From the NCBI GenBank assembly GCA_044426085.1, contig JAWXUU010000009.1, forward strand, positions 50,019-114,018: 64,000 bases of DNA, read 5' to 3'. Under the pieces are notes generated by a model. The model was not told the origin of the DNA. It saw only the letters and a list, made by a program, of their open reading frames with translations, and did no database searches. How positions within the stretch are numbered: the stretch's first letter is position 1; each line of letters opens with the position of its first letter. This DNA is from JAWXUU01 sp044426085. Its GTDB lineage: Bacteria; Bacillota; Clostridia; Christensenellales; CAMQZB01. Below, piece by piece: positions 15,319 to 23,689 of the stretch. A program made the position numbers and the translations under genes.

Positions 15319-16920
15319 TTATTTGATATTGTTTATGCTTGCTTGGATAAAACCTCTGAAAAGTGGGTGCACTTTGTTTGGTCTTGATTTGAATTCCGGG
15401 TGGAATTGAACGCCCACGAAGAATGGGTGGTCTTTGATTTCAACTGTTTCCACAATTTTGCGATCTGGTGATGTTCCGCCGATGATAAGACCTGCATCAA
15501 GAAGTTGTGCTTTGAAATTATTGTTGAATTCGTATCTGTGACGGTGACGTTCTGAAATTTCAATCGCTTCGTAGCATTGGTGGATTTTTGTTCCGTGAAC
15601 GAGTGTGCATGGATATTTTCCAAGACGAAGTGTTCCGCCATAGTTGACTGTGTTGTTTTGGTCTGGAAGGAAATCGATAACGTGTGGCGCATCGATATCG
15701 AATTCGCGTGAGTTTGCGTTTTCAATGCCCGCAACGTTTCTTGCGTATTCAATTGTTGCGATTTGCATACCGAGGCAAATGCCGAAATATGGCACATTGT
15801 TTACGCGTGCGTATCTGCAAGATTCAATCATGCCTTCAACACCCCTGTCGCCAAATCCGCCAGGAAGAATTATGCCGTCGATTCCCGCAAACACTGTTTT
15901 AACGTTTTCCGCTGTGACAGTTTCGCTGTCTATCCAAGAGATTTCAACTTCGTGTTCGTGGAAGTAGCCCGCGTGTTTCAACGCTTCTGCAACTGAAAGG
16001 TAGGCATCGTGAAGTTGAACATATTTGCCAACAAGTGCGATGTGAACTTTCTTTGTTGTGTTTACGATTTTTCTGTTTACTTCTCTCCATTCGCAAAGGT
16101 CTGGCTCTGGAAGGTCGTCAAGACGCAAAAGTCTGCAAGCGACTTTATCAAGACCGTTATCTTTGAGCATAAATGGTGCGTAGTATAGCGATTTGCAAGT
16201 TAGGTTTTCGATAACTGCTTCTTTATCCACGTTGCAGAAAAGTGAGATTTTATCCATGATTACTCTTGGAATTGGTTCGTCACTTCTTGCGATAATCATA
16301 TCTGGTTGAATGCCGATTGAAAGAAGTTCTTTAACGGAGTGTTGTGTTGGTTTTGATTTGTGTTCACCCGCAAAAGAAAGGTATGGCACGAGAGTTACGT
16401 GCATGAAAAGCGTGTTATCTCTTCCCTGTTCGTTTCTTATTTGACGGATTGTTTCAAGGTATGGTTGACTTTCGATGTCGCCAGTTGTTCCGCCGATTTC
16501 AACGATCATAACATCCGCGCCGAAAGCTTCGCCACCTGCGTAGATGAATTCTTTGATTGCGTTTGTGATGTGTGGGATAACTTGCACAGTTTGTCCCAAA
16601 AATTTGCCTTCACGTTCTCTTGTGAGAACATTATAATATACTCTTCCGCTTGTTAGGTTAGAGAATTTATTCATGTTTTCATCGATAAATCTTTCGTAGT
16701 GTCCAAGGTCTAGGTCTGTTTCTGCACCGTCCTCTGTCACGAAAACTTCACCGTGTTGATATGGGCTCATTGTTCCTGGGTCCACGTTCATATATGGGTC
16801 AAGTTTGATTACCCCGATTTTCAGTCCTCTTGCTTTAAGCAAAAGTCCTAGCGAAGCTGCCGTTATGCCTTTTCCGAGCCCTGATACGACCCCGCCTGTT
16901 ACAAATATATATTTTGGCAT
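15319..16920 (-). CDS. pyrG: CTP synthase
   Basis: A 533-residue CTP synthase that aminates UTP to CTP using glutamine. The N-terminal synthetase domain has GGVVSGLGKGITAASLG (residues 8-24) and the SEPYLETIRQIRNEQG-like region; the C-terminal class I glutamine amidotransferase has GGFGDRG, the nucleophile motif GICLGMQ and the HPEFKSRP His-Glu pair. Full length. AGGAGA precedes the ATG. It is the last gene of the minus-strand run starting at glnA, but the 145-base gap from the ANTAR gene may hold its own promoter, which I could not identify. Confidence 0.98.
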   Translation of the reverse strand: MPKYIFVTGGVVSGLGKGITAASLGLLLKARGLKIGVIKLDPYMNVDPGTMSPYQHGEVFVTEDGAETDLDLGHYERFIDENMNKFSNLTSGRVYYNVLTREREGKFLGQTVQVIPHITNAIKEFIYAGGEAFGADVMIVEIGGTTGDIESQPYLETIRQIRNEQGRDNTLFMHVTLVPYLSFAGEHKSKPTQHSVKELLSIGIQPDMIIARSDEPIPRVIMDKISLFCNVDKEAVIENLTCKSLYYAPFMLKDNGLDKVACRLLRLDDLPEPDLCEWREVNRKIVNTTKKVHIALVGKYVQLHDAYLSVAEALKHAGYFHEHEVEISWIDSETVTAENVKTVFAGIDGIILPGGFGDRGVEGMIESCRYARVNNVPYFGICLGMQIATIEYARNVAGIENANSREFDIDAPHVIDFLPDQNNTVNYGGTLRLGKYPCTLVHGTKIHQCYEAIEISERHRHRYEFNNNFKAQLLDAGLIIGGTSPDRKIVETVEIKDHPFFVGVQFHPEFKSRPNKVHPLFRGFIQASINNIK

Positions 16921-17065
16921 GATATATTTTCTCCTTTCTATGTATTGTTTATGTTCTGGCTTTCGCCACTTATTTCAAGTTTATTACATCGCTTTTGCGT
17001 TTCGTTTTTATAGTTAGTATTATTTTTATTAATTTATTTCGTTCCTGTATTTATTTTTTTTGGAC

Positions 17066-17638
17066 TTATTTTAATTGATATTTTTCGATTATCTCTATTG
17101 ATATTTGCAGTTTTGTTTTTCGTTTATCCATCGCGAGTTTTTCAATTCGCTTGTGGGCTTCTTCTTCGCTTATGTTATCCATTTCTATCAGATAACATTT
17201 CGCAAGATCCACTTTTTTTATTTCTTTCAGCTTGCTTTGCAAATCCCGCGTTTTGGAAATTATTATTTTCATCTTGTGGGAGAATGCAAGTGCGAGTTTA
17301 TACGCCTGCATCATACCCGCCCTGCTGATTGGTATTGATTGGGTGATTATTCCAAAAGCCAACAATTCAGATTCCCCTTCCGCAAGCAGTTCTTCCTTTG
17401 CAAAGAACATCACTTGCAATTCTGGCAAGAGTGCAAGTTCCTTTGCAAGGGCTGACCCCACTTCGTCGGACAGAGGCGAGACAATTATCGCAAGATCAAA
17501 ATTTCGCTCGGAAATCTCCCTTCTGGCGCGTGCCGAGCTTGAAACAAGCGTTATGTCTCTTATCTTATGTGCAATCAGAAATTTTTCAAAATATTCCGAC
17601 GCCTTTTGGTTTTTTGATATTATTATCGCCCTTTCCAT
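17066..17638 (-). CDS. ANTAR-domain transcription antitermination regulator
   Basis: A 190-residue protein with a degenerate receiver-like N-terminal domain (residues 1-115, AIIISKNQKASEYFEKFL...) and a C-terminal ANTAR RNA-binding helical bundle (residues 125-190: LQSKLKEIKKVDLAKCYLI, ISEEEAHKRIEKLAMDKRKT). ANTAR proteins bind paired hairpins in leader RNAs and prevent termination. The receiver lacks an obvious phospho-Asp in standard context. Its ATG overlaps the glnA stop by one base (TAATG), so translation is coupled. This coupling and the nearby amt and glnN genes indicate nitrogen control, as known for clostridial NasR/GlnR-like ANTAR proteins. Confidence 0.88.
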   Translation of the reverse strand: MERAIIISKNQKASEYFEKFLIAHKIRDITLVSSSARARREISERNFDLAIIVSPLSDEVGSALAKELALLPELQVMFFAKEELLAEGESELLAFGIITQSIPISRAGMMQAYKLALAFSHKMKIIISKTRDLQSKLKEIKKVDLAKCYLIEMDNISEEEAHKRIEKLAMDKRKTKLQISIEIIEKYQLK

Positions 17639-18948
17639 TATAGTTTCTTAAAATACCTCTTATACATATGATCATTTACGTCTGCTGTTTGTGCGTATTT
17701 TCTTATAGCCATTTGTTTTTCGGATACGAATTTCGCAAGCACTTCTTCTGGCAAGACTTTGCTGACAAAATCACTTGCCTCGGCTTTTGCAATTGCTTCG
17801 TTCAAAGTTTTTGGCAAAAGTTCTAGCACATCTGTGATTTCTGAGCCTGCTTCAAACAAATTCACATCAACTGAAGGCGCCAATAGCGTTTTATTTTCTA
17901 TTCCTTCAAGTCCTGCTTCCAATATTAACATGAATGCCAAATATGGATTTAGGCATGAATCTGGGCTTCTTAGTTCCATTCTGCTTAGTTTGCCTTTTGT
18001 TGCAGGGATTCTGATCAGCTGTGAACGGTTTTGGTGTGACCAGCTGATATATTTTGGTGCTTGGTCTGTGCCTAGGCGAGAATAAGAGTTGATATTGCTG
18101 TTCAAAAACAATGTGATTTCTGATATTCTTGCCATCACGCCTGCAATAAAGCTTTCAACAATGGCTTTATCTTCCGCTTTTTCGCTTTGGAAAATATTTT
18201 CTTCGCCACGGCGGAGTGATATATTGACATGAAGTCCGTTGCCACTTTTATTTTTGATTGGCTTTGGCATGAAAGATGCGAACATTCCGTTTCTGTTTGC
18301 TATGCTTTTCACAACTGATTTGAAAGTCATGAAGTTATCCGCAGCTTTTTCCGCATCGGAATATCTGAAGTCGACTTCGTTTTGACCGTAGCCACATTCG
18401 TGGTGTGAATTTTCTGGGTGCATGCCCATTTCTTCAAGAGTTAGGCAGATATCTCTTCTGATGTTTTCACCTTTATCAAGTGGCGCAACATCAAAGCAAG
18501 TGCCTTCGTCGATTGGCGTGTAGGTTGGAGAACCGCTCTCGTCCATTTTGAAAAGATAAAACTCGCATTCTGTTCCTATTTGCGGAACTAAGCCAAGCTT
18601 TGTAAATTTTGCAACTGTTTCGCTGAGTTTTGTTCTCATATCAAAAACACTTTGTTTGCCATCCACGCTTTCGATATTAGAATAGAAGCGCAACACCCTG
18701 CCCATCGATGGACGCCATGGCAAAATATCCCCTGTTTTTAAATCGGGTATCAAGAATAAATCGCTTCTTTCGATATCGGCAAACCCTTTCACGCTTGATG
18801 CGTCAAAGTTTATGCCGTCGTCGATTGCACGTTCTGCTTCTTCGGCGATGATTGAAATGTTTTTCTGTTCGCCAAATAAATCAGAAAAGGCAAGTTTTAT
18901 AAACTTGACGTCGTTTTCTTCAATGAATTCCAAAATATCTCTTTTCAT
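17638..18948 (-). CDS. glnA: Glutamine synthetase, type I
   Basis: A 436-residue type I glutamine synthetase converting glutamate, ammonia and ATP to glutamine. It shows FDASSVKGF and IGTECEFYLF near the N-terminal half, HHECGYGQNEVDF with metal-ligand Glu residues, NKSGNGLHVNISL, and the ATP/glutamate loop QNRSQLIRIPA followed by RMELRSPD. The adenylylation-loop Tyr context of enteric enzymes is not seen, as usual for Firmicutes. Its promoter TTGCAT-N17-TATTAT is at 19020-19048 and a small hairpin lies in the leader. It heads an operon with the ANTAR regulator. Confidence 0.96.
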   Translation of the reverse strand: MKRDILEFIEENDVKFIKLAFSDLFGEQKNISIIAEEAERAIDDGINFDASSVKGFADIERSDLFLIPDLKTGDILPWRPSMGRVLRFYSNIESVDGKQSVFDMRTKLSETVAKFTKLGLVPQIGTECEFYLFKMDESGSPTYTPIDEGTCFDVAPLDKGENIRRDICLTLEEMGMHPENSHHECGYGQNEVDFRYSDAEKAADNFMTFKSVVKSIANRNGMFASFMPKPIKNKSGNGLHVNISLRRGEENIFQSEKAEDKAIVESFIAGVMARISEITLFLNSNINSYSRLGTDQAPKYISWSHQNRSQLIRIPATKGKLSRMELRSPDSCLNPYLAFMLILEAGLEGIENKTLLAPSVDVNLFEAGSEITDVLELLPKTLNEAIAKAEASDFVSKVLPEEVLAKFVSEKQMAIRKYAQTADVNDHMYKRYFKKL

Positions 18949-18977
18949 GTGGATTCTCCCAAATATTTATATGTGAC

Positions 18978-18996
18978 ATCAAATGCCACGTTTTTC
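18978..18996 (-). promoter_or_regulatory. Leader hairpin of glnA
   Basis: Minus strand GTGGCA-TTTGA-TGTCAC (one G-U pair), located between promoter and ribosome site. It is a candidate control element but lacks the hexaloop pattern described for ANTAR targets and has no U-tract. Confidence 0.35.
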
Positions 18997-19019
18997 TAAT
19001 CATTATTATCCTATTTTAT

Positions 19020-19048
19020 ATAATATCACACTTACCTTATGTATGCAA
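19020..19048 (-). promoter_or_regulatory. glnA promoter
   Basis: Minus strand TTGCAT (19043-19048), 17 bases, TATTAT (19020-19025). Confidence 0.75.
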
Positions 19049-19095
19049 GAAAAATGGGTATATTTTGTTATCTTTTTTGCTATTATAAAAAATAA

Positions 19096-19133
19096 AACAA
19101 GAAAGACCAAGCACATGCTCGGTCTTTCTTGTT
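19096..19133 (-). terminator. Ammonium channel terminator
   Basis: AACAAGAAAGACC pairs with GGTCTTTCTTGTT around a 12-base loop; on the minus strand it ends in TTTTATTTTTT. Confidence 0.88.
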
Positions 19134-19191
19134 AATACTATAGGTAAACGAAATAAATCGATACTAGCTGTTTTTTGTTTGATGAAATTGA

Positions 19192-20853
19192 TTACATCAT
19201 TTCATCTTGAAGTGCGTAGTAGCCTGCTTCACCAGTTGAAATTTTCACAACGTCTGCCATTTCTTCAACGAAGATTTTGCCATCGCCAATGTTACCAGTG
19301 TGAAGAGCTGTATTGATTGTTTCAATAAGTTTTTCTGTTGGAACTTTGCAGATAACGATTTCAATCTTGATTTTTGGAAGAAGAACTGAATCAACTTTTG
19401 AACCACGGTAGAATGTGTTTCCACCTCTTTGCATTCCGCAACCCATAACTTTTGTGATTGTCATACCAGTGATATCCAAAGTTTCAAGAGCAGATTTCAA
19501 GATTGGCCATGAAGTTTCTTTTGTTACTACTGTAACTTTTGTGATTTTGTCAACACCTTCAGTTGATGTTGTTGTTGCTACTGCAGCTTTTTCAGCTACG
19601 TCAGTTTTTGTTACTGCTGCTGCTGTCATGCTGTCGAAGCTTGCGAAGTCAGCGTATGCTGATTCGATACCATGTTCAAATTTGTCAAGACCAGCAATTT
19701 CTTCTTCAGCTGTAACTCTTAAGCCAACTGTGTGTTTGATTGCTAGGAAGATGATTGCCATAACAACTGCAACGTATGCTGCAACTGAAACAACACCAAG
19801 AATTTGAATTAGGAAGAAGTTTACTGAACCATAGATAAGACCGATATCAGTTGCAAATACACCTGTTAGGATAGTACCCATTGCGCCACACATACCGTGA
19901 ACACCAACTGCACCAACTGGATCGTCGATTTTGCATACTTTTTCAATGAATTCGATACCGAATACCACTGTGAAACCTGCGATAATACCAATTACCATTG
20001 CCCAGAATGGAGTTACGATATCACAACCTGCTGTGATTGCAACAAGACCTGCAAGTGAACCGTTAAGTGTCATTGAAACGTCTGGTTTGCCATATCTTAC
20101 CCAAGTGATAATCATTACAACAACTGTTGCTGCTGCTGTTGAAATATTTGTTGTCATGAAGATTGTTGCTGCTGCAAGGATGTTATCGTCGCCTGTCATA
20201 GAAACTGTTGAACAACCGTTGAATCCGAACCATGCGAACCAAAGAATGAATACACCAAGTGCGCCAAGTGTCAAACTGTGACCAGGAATCGCTCTAGGTT
20301 TTCCGTCTTTATCAAATTTACCAATTCTTGCGCCAAGAATTTTAGCACCAACAAGTGCTGCAACACCACCGACCATGTGAACACAAGTTGATCCAGCGAA
20401 ATCGTGGAAACCAAGTTCAGAAAGCCAGCCGCCACCCCAAATCCAGTGACCTGAAATAGGATATACAACAAGTGAAATCATTAGTGAATAGATTAGGTAT
20501 GAAGAGAATTTTGTTCTTTCAGCCATAGCACCTGAAACGATTGTTGCTGCTGTTGCACAGAAAACTGTTTGGAAAATTACGAATGCCCATGTTGGATATG
20601 TACTTGAATAGTCACCTTGAATGAACAAATCAATTGTTCCAATGAAACCATTTCCCTCACCAAACATAAGTCCGAAACCGATTAGGAAGAACGCACATGA
20701 ACCAACTGAAAAGTCCATAAGGTTTTTCATGATGATATTACCTGCGTTTTTCGCACGAGTGAAGCCTGTTTCTACCATTGCGAAACCAGCTTGCATAAAG
20801 AACACGAGGGCTGCGCCTAGCAAGACCCAAAGCGTATCAATACCTGAATACAT
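19192..20853 (-). CDS. Ammonium channel fused to a PII (GlnK) domain
   Basis: A 553-residue fusion. Residues 1-400 are an Amt/MEP channel (MVETGFTRAKNAGNIIMKN, FWFGFNGCS-like WFAWFGFNGCST, GVHGMCGAMGTILTGVFA with the pore His). A 35-residue Ala/Thr linker follows, then a PII domain from about residue 435: KVMGCGMQRG, FYRGSKVDSVLLPK, and TGNIGDGKIFV near the end with ISTGEAG. The T-loop Tyr that enteric PII proteins uridylylate is replaced by Val. In free form GlnK plugs AmtB; here the plug is tethered. The ATG at 20853 follows GGAGG; a TTG five codons earlier is also in frame. Confidence 0.94.
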   Translation of the reverse strand: MYSGIDTLWVLLGAALVFFMQAGFAMVETGFTRAKNAGNIIMKNLMDFSVGSCAFFLIGFGLMFGEGNGFIGTIDLFIQGDYSSTYPTWAFVIFQTVFCATAATIVSGAMAERTKFSSYLIYSLMISLVVYPISGHWIWGGGWLSELGFHDFAGSTCVHMVGGVAALVGAKILGARIGKFDKDGKPRAIPGHSLTLGALGVFILWFAWFGFNGCSTVSMTGDDNILAAATIFMTTNISTAAATVVVMIITWVRYGKPDVSMTLNGSLAGLVAITAGCDIVTPFWAMVIGIIAGFTVVFGIEFIEKVCKIDDPVGAVGVHGMCGAMGTILTGVFATDIGLIYGSVNFFLIQILGVVSVAAYVAVVMAIIFLAIKHTVGLRVTAEEEIAGLDKFEHGIESAYADFASFDSMTAAAVTKTDVAEKAAVATTTSTEGVDKITKVTVVTKETSWPILKSALETLDITGMTITKVMGCGMQRGGNTFYRGSKVDSVLLPKIKIEIVICKVPTEKLIETINTALHTGNIGDGKIFVEEMADVVKISTGEAGYYALQDEMM

Positions 20854-20880
20854 ATTTATTACCTCCAAAATTATAAAATT

Positions 20881-20909
20881 ATTATAAACCTCTTAACACA
20901 GAGCCCCAA
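20881..20909 (-). promoter_or_regulatory. Possible ammonium channel promoter
   Basis: Minus strand TTGGGG (20904-20909), 17 bases, TATAAT (20881-20886). It overlaps a hairpin ACAGGGC-ATTGGG-GCTCTGT (20898-20917). Only the -10 is strong, so transcription could also come from further upstream, with the hairpin then in the leader. Confidence 0.45.
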
Positions 20910-20988
20910 TGCCCTGTTTTACTGCCCATACGGATGATGATTATTACTTTTTTAACTTTTTATTTTTATTATTTTATTTTAAATTCAA

Positions 20989-21029
20989 AATGGCGTGAAC
21001 ACGGGGACTTCCCCCACGTTCACGCCATT
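20989..21029 (-). terminator. glnN terminator
   Basis: A long stem AATGGCGTGAAC...GTTCACGCCATT with an inner GGGG/CCCC part, followed on the minus strand by TTTTGAATTT. It separates glnN from the ammonium channel gene. Confidence 0.85.
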
Positions 21030-21068
21030 GTGAAAATATATAAATATAACCCTTAATTATCTAGCAAA

Positions 21069-23135
21069 TTATACACTCAAGATAAGATCTGAGTATGTTG
21101 GTAGTGCCCAATATTCAACTGCGATAAGTGATTCAAGTTCGTCGATTGGAGCTCTCATGCTGTCCATTGTCACACAAAGAACATCTGCTGAGTATTTTGC
21201 ATATTCGAATGCATCATCAAACTTAACAGCGAATTCGCTTTGAAGTTTTTGTGCAAGTTCCAATGTTTTTGCTGCTGCGTCAGAAATTTTTCTGATCATT
21301 AATTTTTCTACGCTTGCGTCTAGGCTAGCTGATTCTTTCATTGATGCAAGTTTCAAAAGTTCTGATTGATATGCAAACGCTGATGGCAAGATTGATTTGT
21401 TAACCATTCCAAGAATAGTTTTTGCTTCGATACCAATTTGTTTGTAGTAGTTTTCAGCAAGAATTTCAAATCTTGATTCAAGTTCTGTTTCTGAATAAAC
21501 ACCCATTTCTGAGAACATTTTAACATTCTTTTCTGCAAGCAATGTTTCAAGAGCTGCTGGTGTTGTTTTAAGATTAAGAAGACCACGTTTTTCAGCTTCA
21601 ACAACCCATTCATCAGAATATCCGTCTCCGTTGAAGATGATTCTCTTATGTGCAAGGTATGTTTCTTTCACAAGTGCTCTGAGTGCTGGAAGGAAATCTT
21701 CTGCGCCTTCAAGTTTTGTAGAAAATTCGTTAAGAACTTTTGCAACTGCTGCGCAGAATACTGTACAGCTTCCTGCGATTGATGCAGAAGAACCAAGCAT
21801 TCTGAATTCAAATTTGTTACCTGTGAATGCGAATGGTGATGTTCTGTTTCTGTCTGTTGTGTCTTTATAGAAGTGTGGCAAAACTTCTGCGCCAAGTTCG
21901 AATGCTGATTTTTCAGCTTTAACGATTTCGTCGCCTGCTTCAATTGCTGAAAGCATTGCGTTAAGTTCTGCACCAAGATACATAGAGATGATTGCTGGTG
22001 GAGCTTCGTTTGCACCAAGACGGTGATCGTTTCCTGCTGATGCAGCAGTGACACGAAGTACATCTTGATAATCATCAACAGCTTTGATTGCTGCAACCAA
22101 GAACAATGTGAACAAGTCTGAATCAATTGATGGAGAGAAGAAGTTGATATCGTCTGTTCCGATTGAAAGGTTAACGTGTTTACCGCTTCCGTTGATACCA
22201 TCGAATGGTTTTTCAGCAAGAATACAAACAAGACCGTGTCTGTTTGCAACAGTTTTCATAACGTCCATTGTCATTTGGTTGTGGTCTACACCGATATTTA
22301 CGTGTTCGAAGTATGGAGCCATTTCGTGTTGAGCTGGAGCAACTTCGTTATGTTTTGTTTTTGATGGGATACCAAGTTTCCAAAGTTCTTCATCAAGTTC
22401 TTTCATGAACGCTGCAACGCGTGGTTTGATTGAACCGAAATAGTGATCGTCAAGTTCTTGGCCTTTTGCTGGCATTCCGCCGAACAAAGTTCTTCCACAA
22501 TATTGAAGGTCGCGACGTTTGTTGAATACTTCTTTATCAACAAGGAAATATTCTTGTTCTGCGCCAACGAATGTTTTTACAAATTGAGTTTCTGTGTCTC
22601 CGAACATTCTCAAGATTTTGATTGCTTCGTTTGAAACCGCTTGAGTTGCTCTTAGAAGTGGAGTCTTTTTATCAAGTGCTTCGCCAGTGTATGAGCAGAA
22701 TGCAGTTGGAATATAAAGTGATCCATCTTTAACAAATGCGTATGATGTTGGATCCCATGCTGTGTATCCTCTTGCTTCGAAAGTCGCACGAAGTCCGCCT
22801 GATGGGAAGCTTGATGCATCTGGTTCGCCTTGAACAAGTTCCTTACCAGAGAATTCCATAAGCACGTTGCCGTTATCATCAGGAGCGATGAAACTGTCAT
22901 GCTTTTCTGCTGTTGTGCCAGTCATTGGTTGGAACCAGTGAGTGTAGTGAGTTGCACCAAGTTCAATAGCCCAGTTCTTCATGGCAACTGCAACTGAGTT
23001 TGCAACATCAAGTTCAAGGTGTTTACCTTGTTTGATTGTGCTTTTCAATGCTTTGTAGATTTCTTTTGGCAATGTTTTTTTCATTACTGCGTCGTTAAAC
23101 ACATATTGACCAAAGATTTCTGGTAGGTTTTTCAT
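21069..23135 (-). CDS. glnN: Glutamine synthetase, type III
   Basis: A 688-residue type III glutamine synthetase, much longer than type I and typical of Bacteroidetes, cyanobacteria and Clostridia. It shows THYTHWFQPMTG near residue 65, FPSGGLRATFEARGYTAWDPTS, VGAEQEYFLVD, KHNEVAPAQHEMAP, EKPFDGINGSGKHVNLS, and NDHRLGANEAPPAIIS, the last replacing the usual type I loops. It makes glutamine from glutamate and ammonia. Having both GS types plus Amt-PII and an ANTAR protein within 6 kb suggests a dedicated ammonium-assimilation island. The leader has a promoter followed by a complete terminator (23188-23221), so expression depends on read-through. Confidence 0.97.
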   Translation of the reverse strand: MKNLPEIFGQYVFNDAVMKKTLPKEIYKALKSTIKQGKHLELDVANSVAVAMKNWAIELGATHYTHWFQPMTGTTAEKHDSFIAPDDNGNVLMEFSGKELVQGEPDASSFPSGGLRATFEARGYTAWDPTSYAFVKDGSLYIPTAFCSYTGEALDKKTPLLRATQAVSNEAIKILRMFGDTETQFVKTFVGAEQEYFLVDKEVFNKRRDLQYCGRTLFGGMPAKGQELDDHYFGSIKPRVAAFMKELDEELWKLGIPSKTKHNEVAPAQHEMAPYFEHVNIGVDHNQMTMDVMKTVANRHGLVCILAEKPFDGINGSGKHVNLSIGTDDINFFSPSIDSDLFTLFLVAAIKAVDDYQDVLRVTAASAGNDHRLGANEAPPAIISMYLGAELNAMLSAIEAGDEIVKAEKSAFELGAEVLPHFYKDTTDRNRTSPFAFTGNKFEFRMLGSSASIAGSCTVFCAAVAKVLNEFSTKLEGAEDFLPALRALVKETYLAHKRIIFNGDGYSDEWVVEAEKRGLLNLKTTPAALETLLAEKNVKMFSEMGVYSETELESRFEILAENYYKQIGIEAKTILGMVNKSILPSAFAYQSELLKLASMKESASLDASVEKLMIRKISDAAAKTLELAQKLQSEFAVKFDDAFEYAKYSADVLCVTMDSMRAPIDELESLIAVEYWALPTYSDLILSV

Positions 23136-23187
23136 AAAACGTCCTCCGTTTAAATTTTTATTCGCTTAACTATGAGCTTATAATAGA

Positions 23188-23221
23188 AAAAGCGCCGTGA
23201 AACATAGATGTTCACGGCGCC
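23188..23221 (-). terminator. Attenuator in the glnN leader
   Basis: Minus strand GCGCCGTGAA...TTCACGGCGC hairpin followed by TTTTTCTATT, located 20 bases after the -10 box and 50 bases before the glnN start codon. A terminator between promoter and gene is the mark of antitermination control. The ANTAR protein encoded 5 kb away is the obvious candidate, but a second upstream hairpin with the canonical ANNGNN loop is not visible. Confidence 0.75.
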
Positions 23222-23241
23222 TTTGCCTTATTTATGATGTT

Positions 23242-23270
23242 ATTTTATCATGATGTAAACTATTTGTCAA
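23242..23270 (-). promoter_or_regulatory. glnN promoter
   Basis: Minus strand TTGACA (23265-23270), 17 bases, TAAAAT (23242-23247). Confidence 0.8.
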
Positions 23271-23329
23271 CAAAATGAAAGGGGGTATGGGAATATTTTT
23301 TTGAAAATTTTTGCTTTTCGCTTGCGATG

Positions 23330-23689
23330 TTATGCATTGCCCAAATTTCCCGTAACCACGACGTCCGCGCCTGTGTTTGCAACGTTTTTCAATACTACAT
23401 CGCCACATTCAAGAGTCGTTTGGATGTTTAATGTTTTTATATGCTTTAGCACTTCTGCAATTTTATCTTTTGGGATTGGGGCTGATGTTTTCACTGATGT
23501 TACGGCATCTTTATATTTCACAAGGCTTGTAACCATTCTTATTGGCGCTGTGACTTCCGCAATGCCATATGTTTTGCCACGCCCACAAGTGTTGCCAGAA
23601 ACCGTGAAAGTTTCGCCGTTTTTTTCTACTGTCAAATCGCAACCCATTGGGCACATAATGCAAGTGACTTTTTGTTTATTTGTTTCCAT
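23330..23689 (-). CDS. DUF1667 family protein
   Basis: A 119-residue Cys-containing protein of the DUF1667 family, with the N-terminal CIMCPMGCDLTVEK and NTCGRGKTYG that supply four Cys (probable metal or Fe-S site). Proteins of this family are encoded with FAD oxidoreductases and GlpA-like dehydrogenases in Clostridia and Thermotogae and are thought to be a third subunit. The ATG at 23689 has AGGAGG upstream; the gene overlaps the stop of the preceding flavoprotein. Last gene of the operon beginning at 26373. Confidence 0.88.
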   Translation of the reverse strand: METNKQKVTCIMCPMGCDLTVEKNGETFTVSGNTCGRGKTYGIAEVTAPIRMVTSLVKYKDAVTSVKTSAPIPKDKIAEVLKHIKTLNIQTTLECGDVVLKNVANTGADVVVTGNLGNA

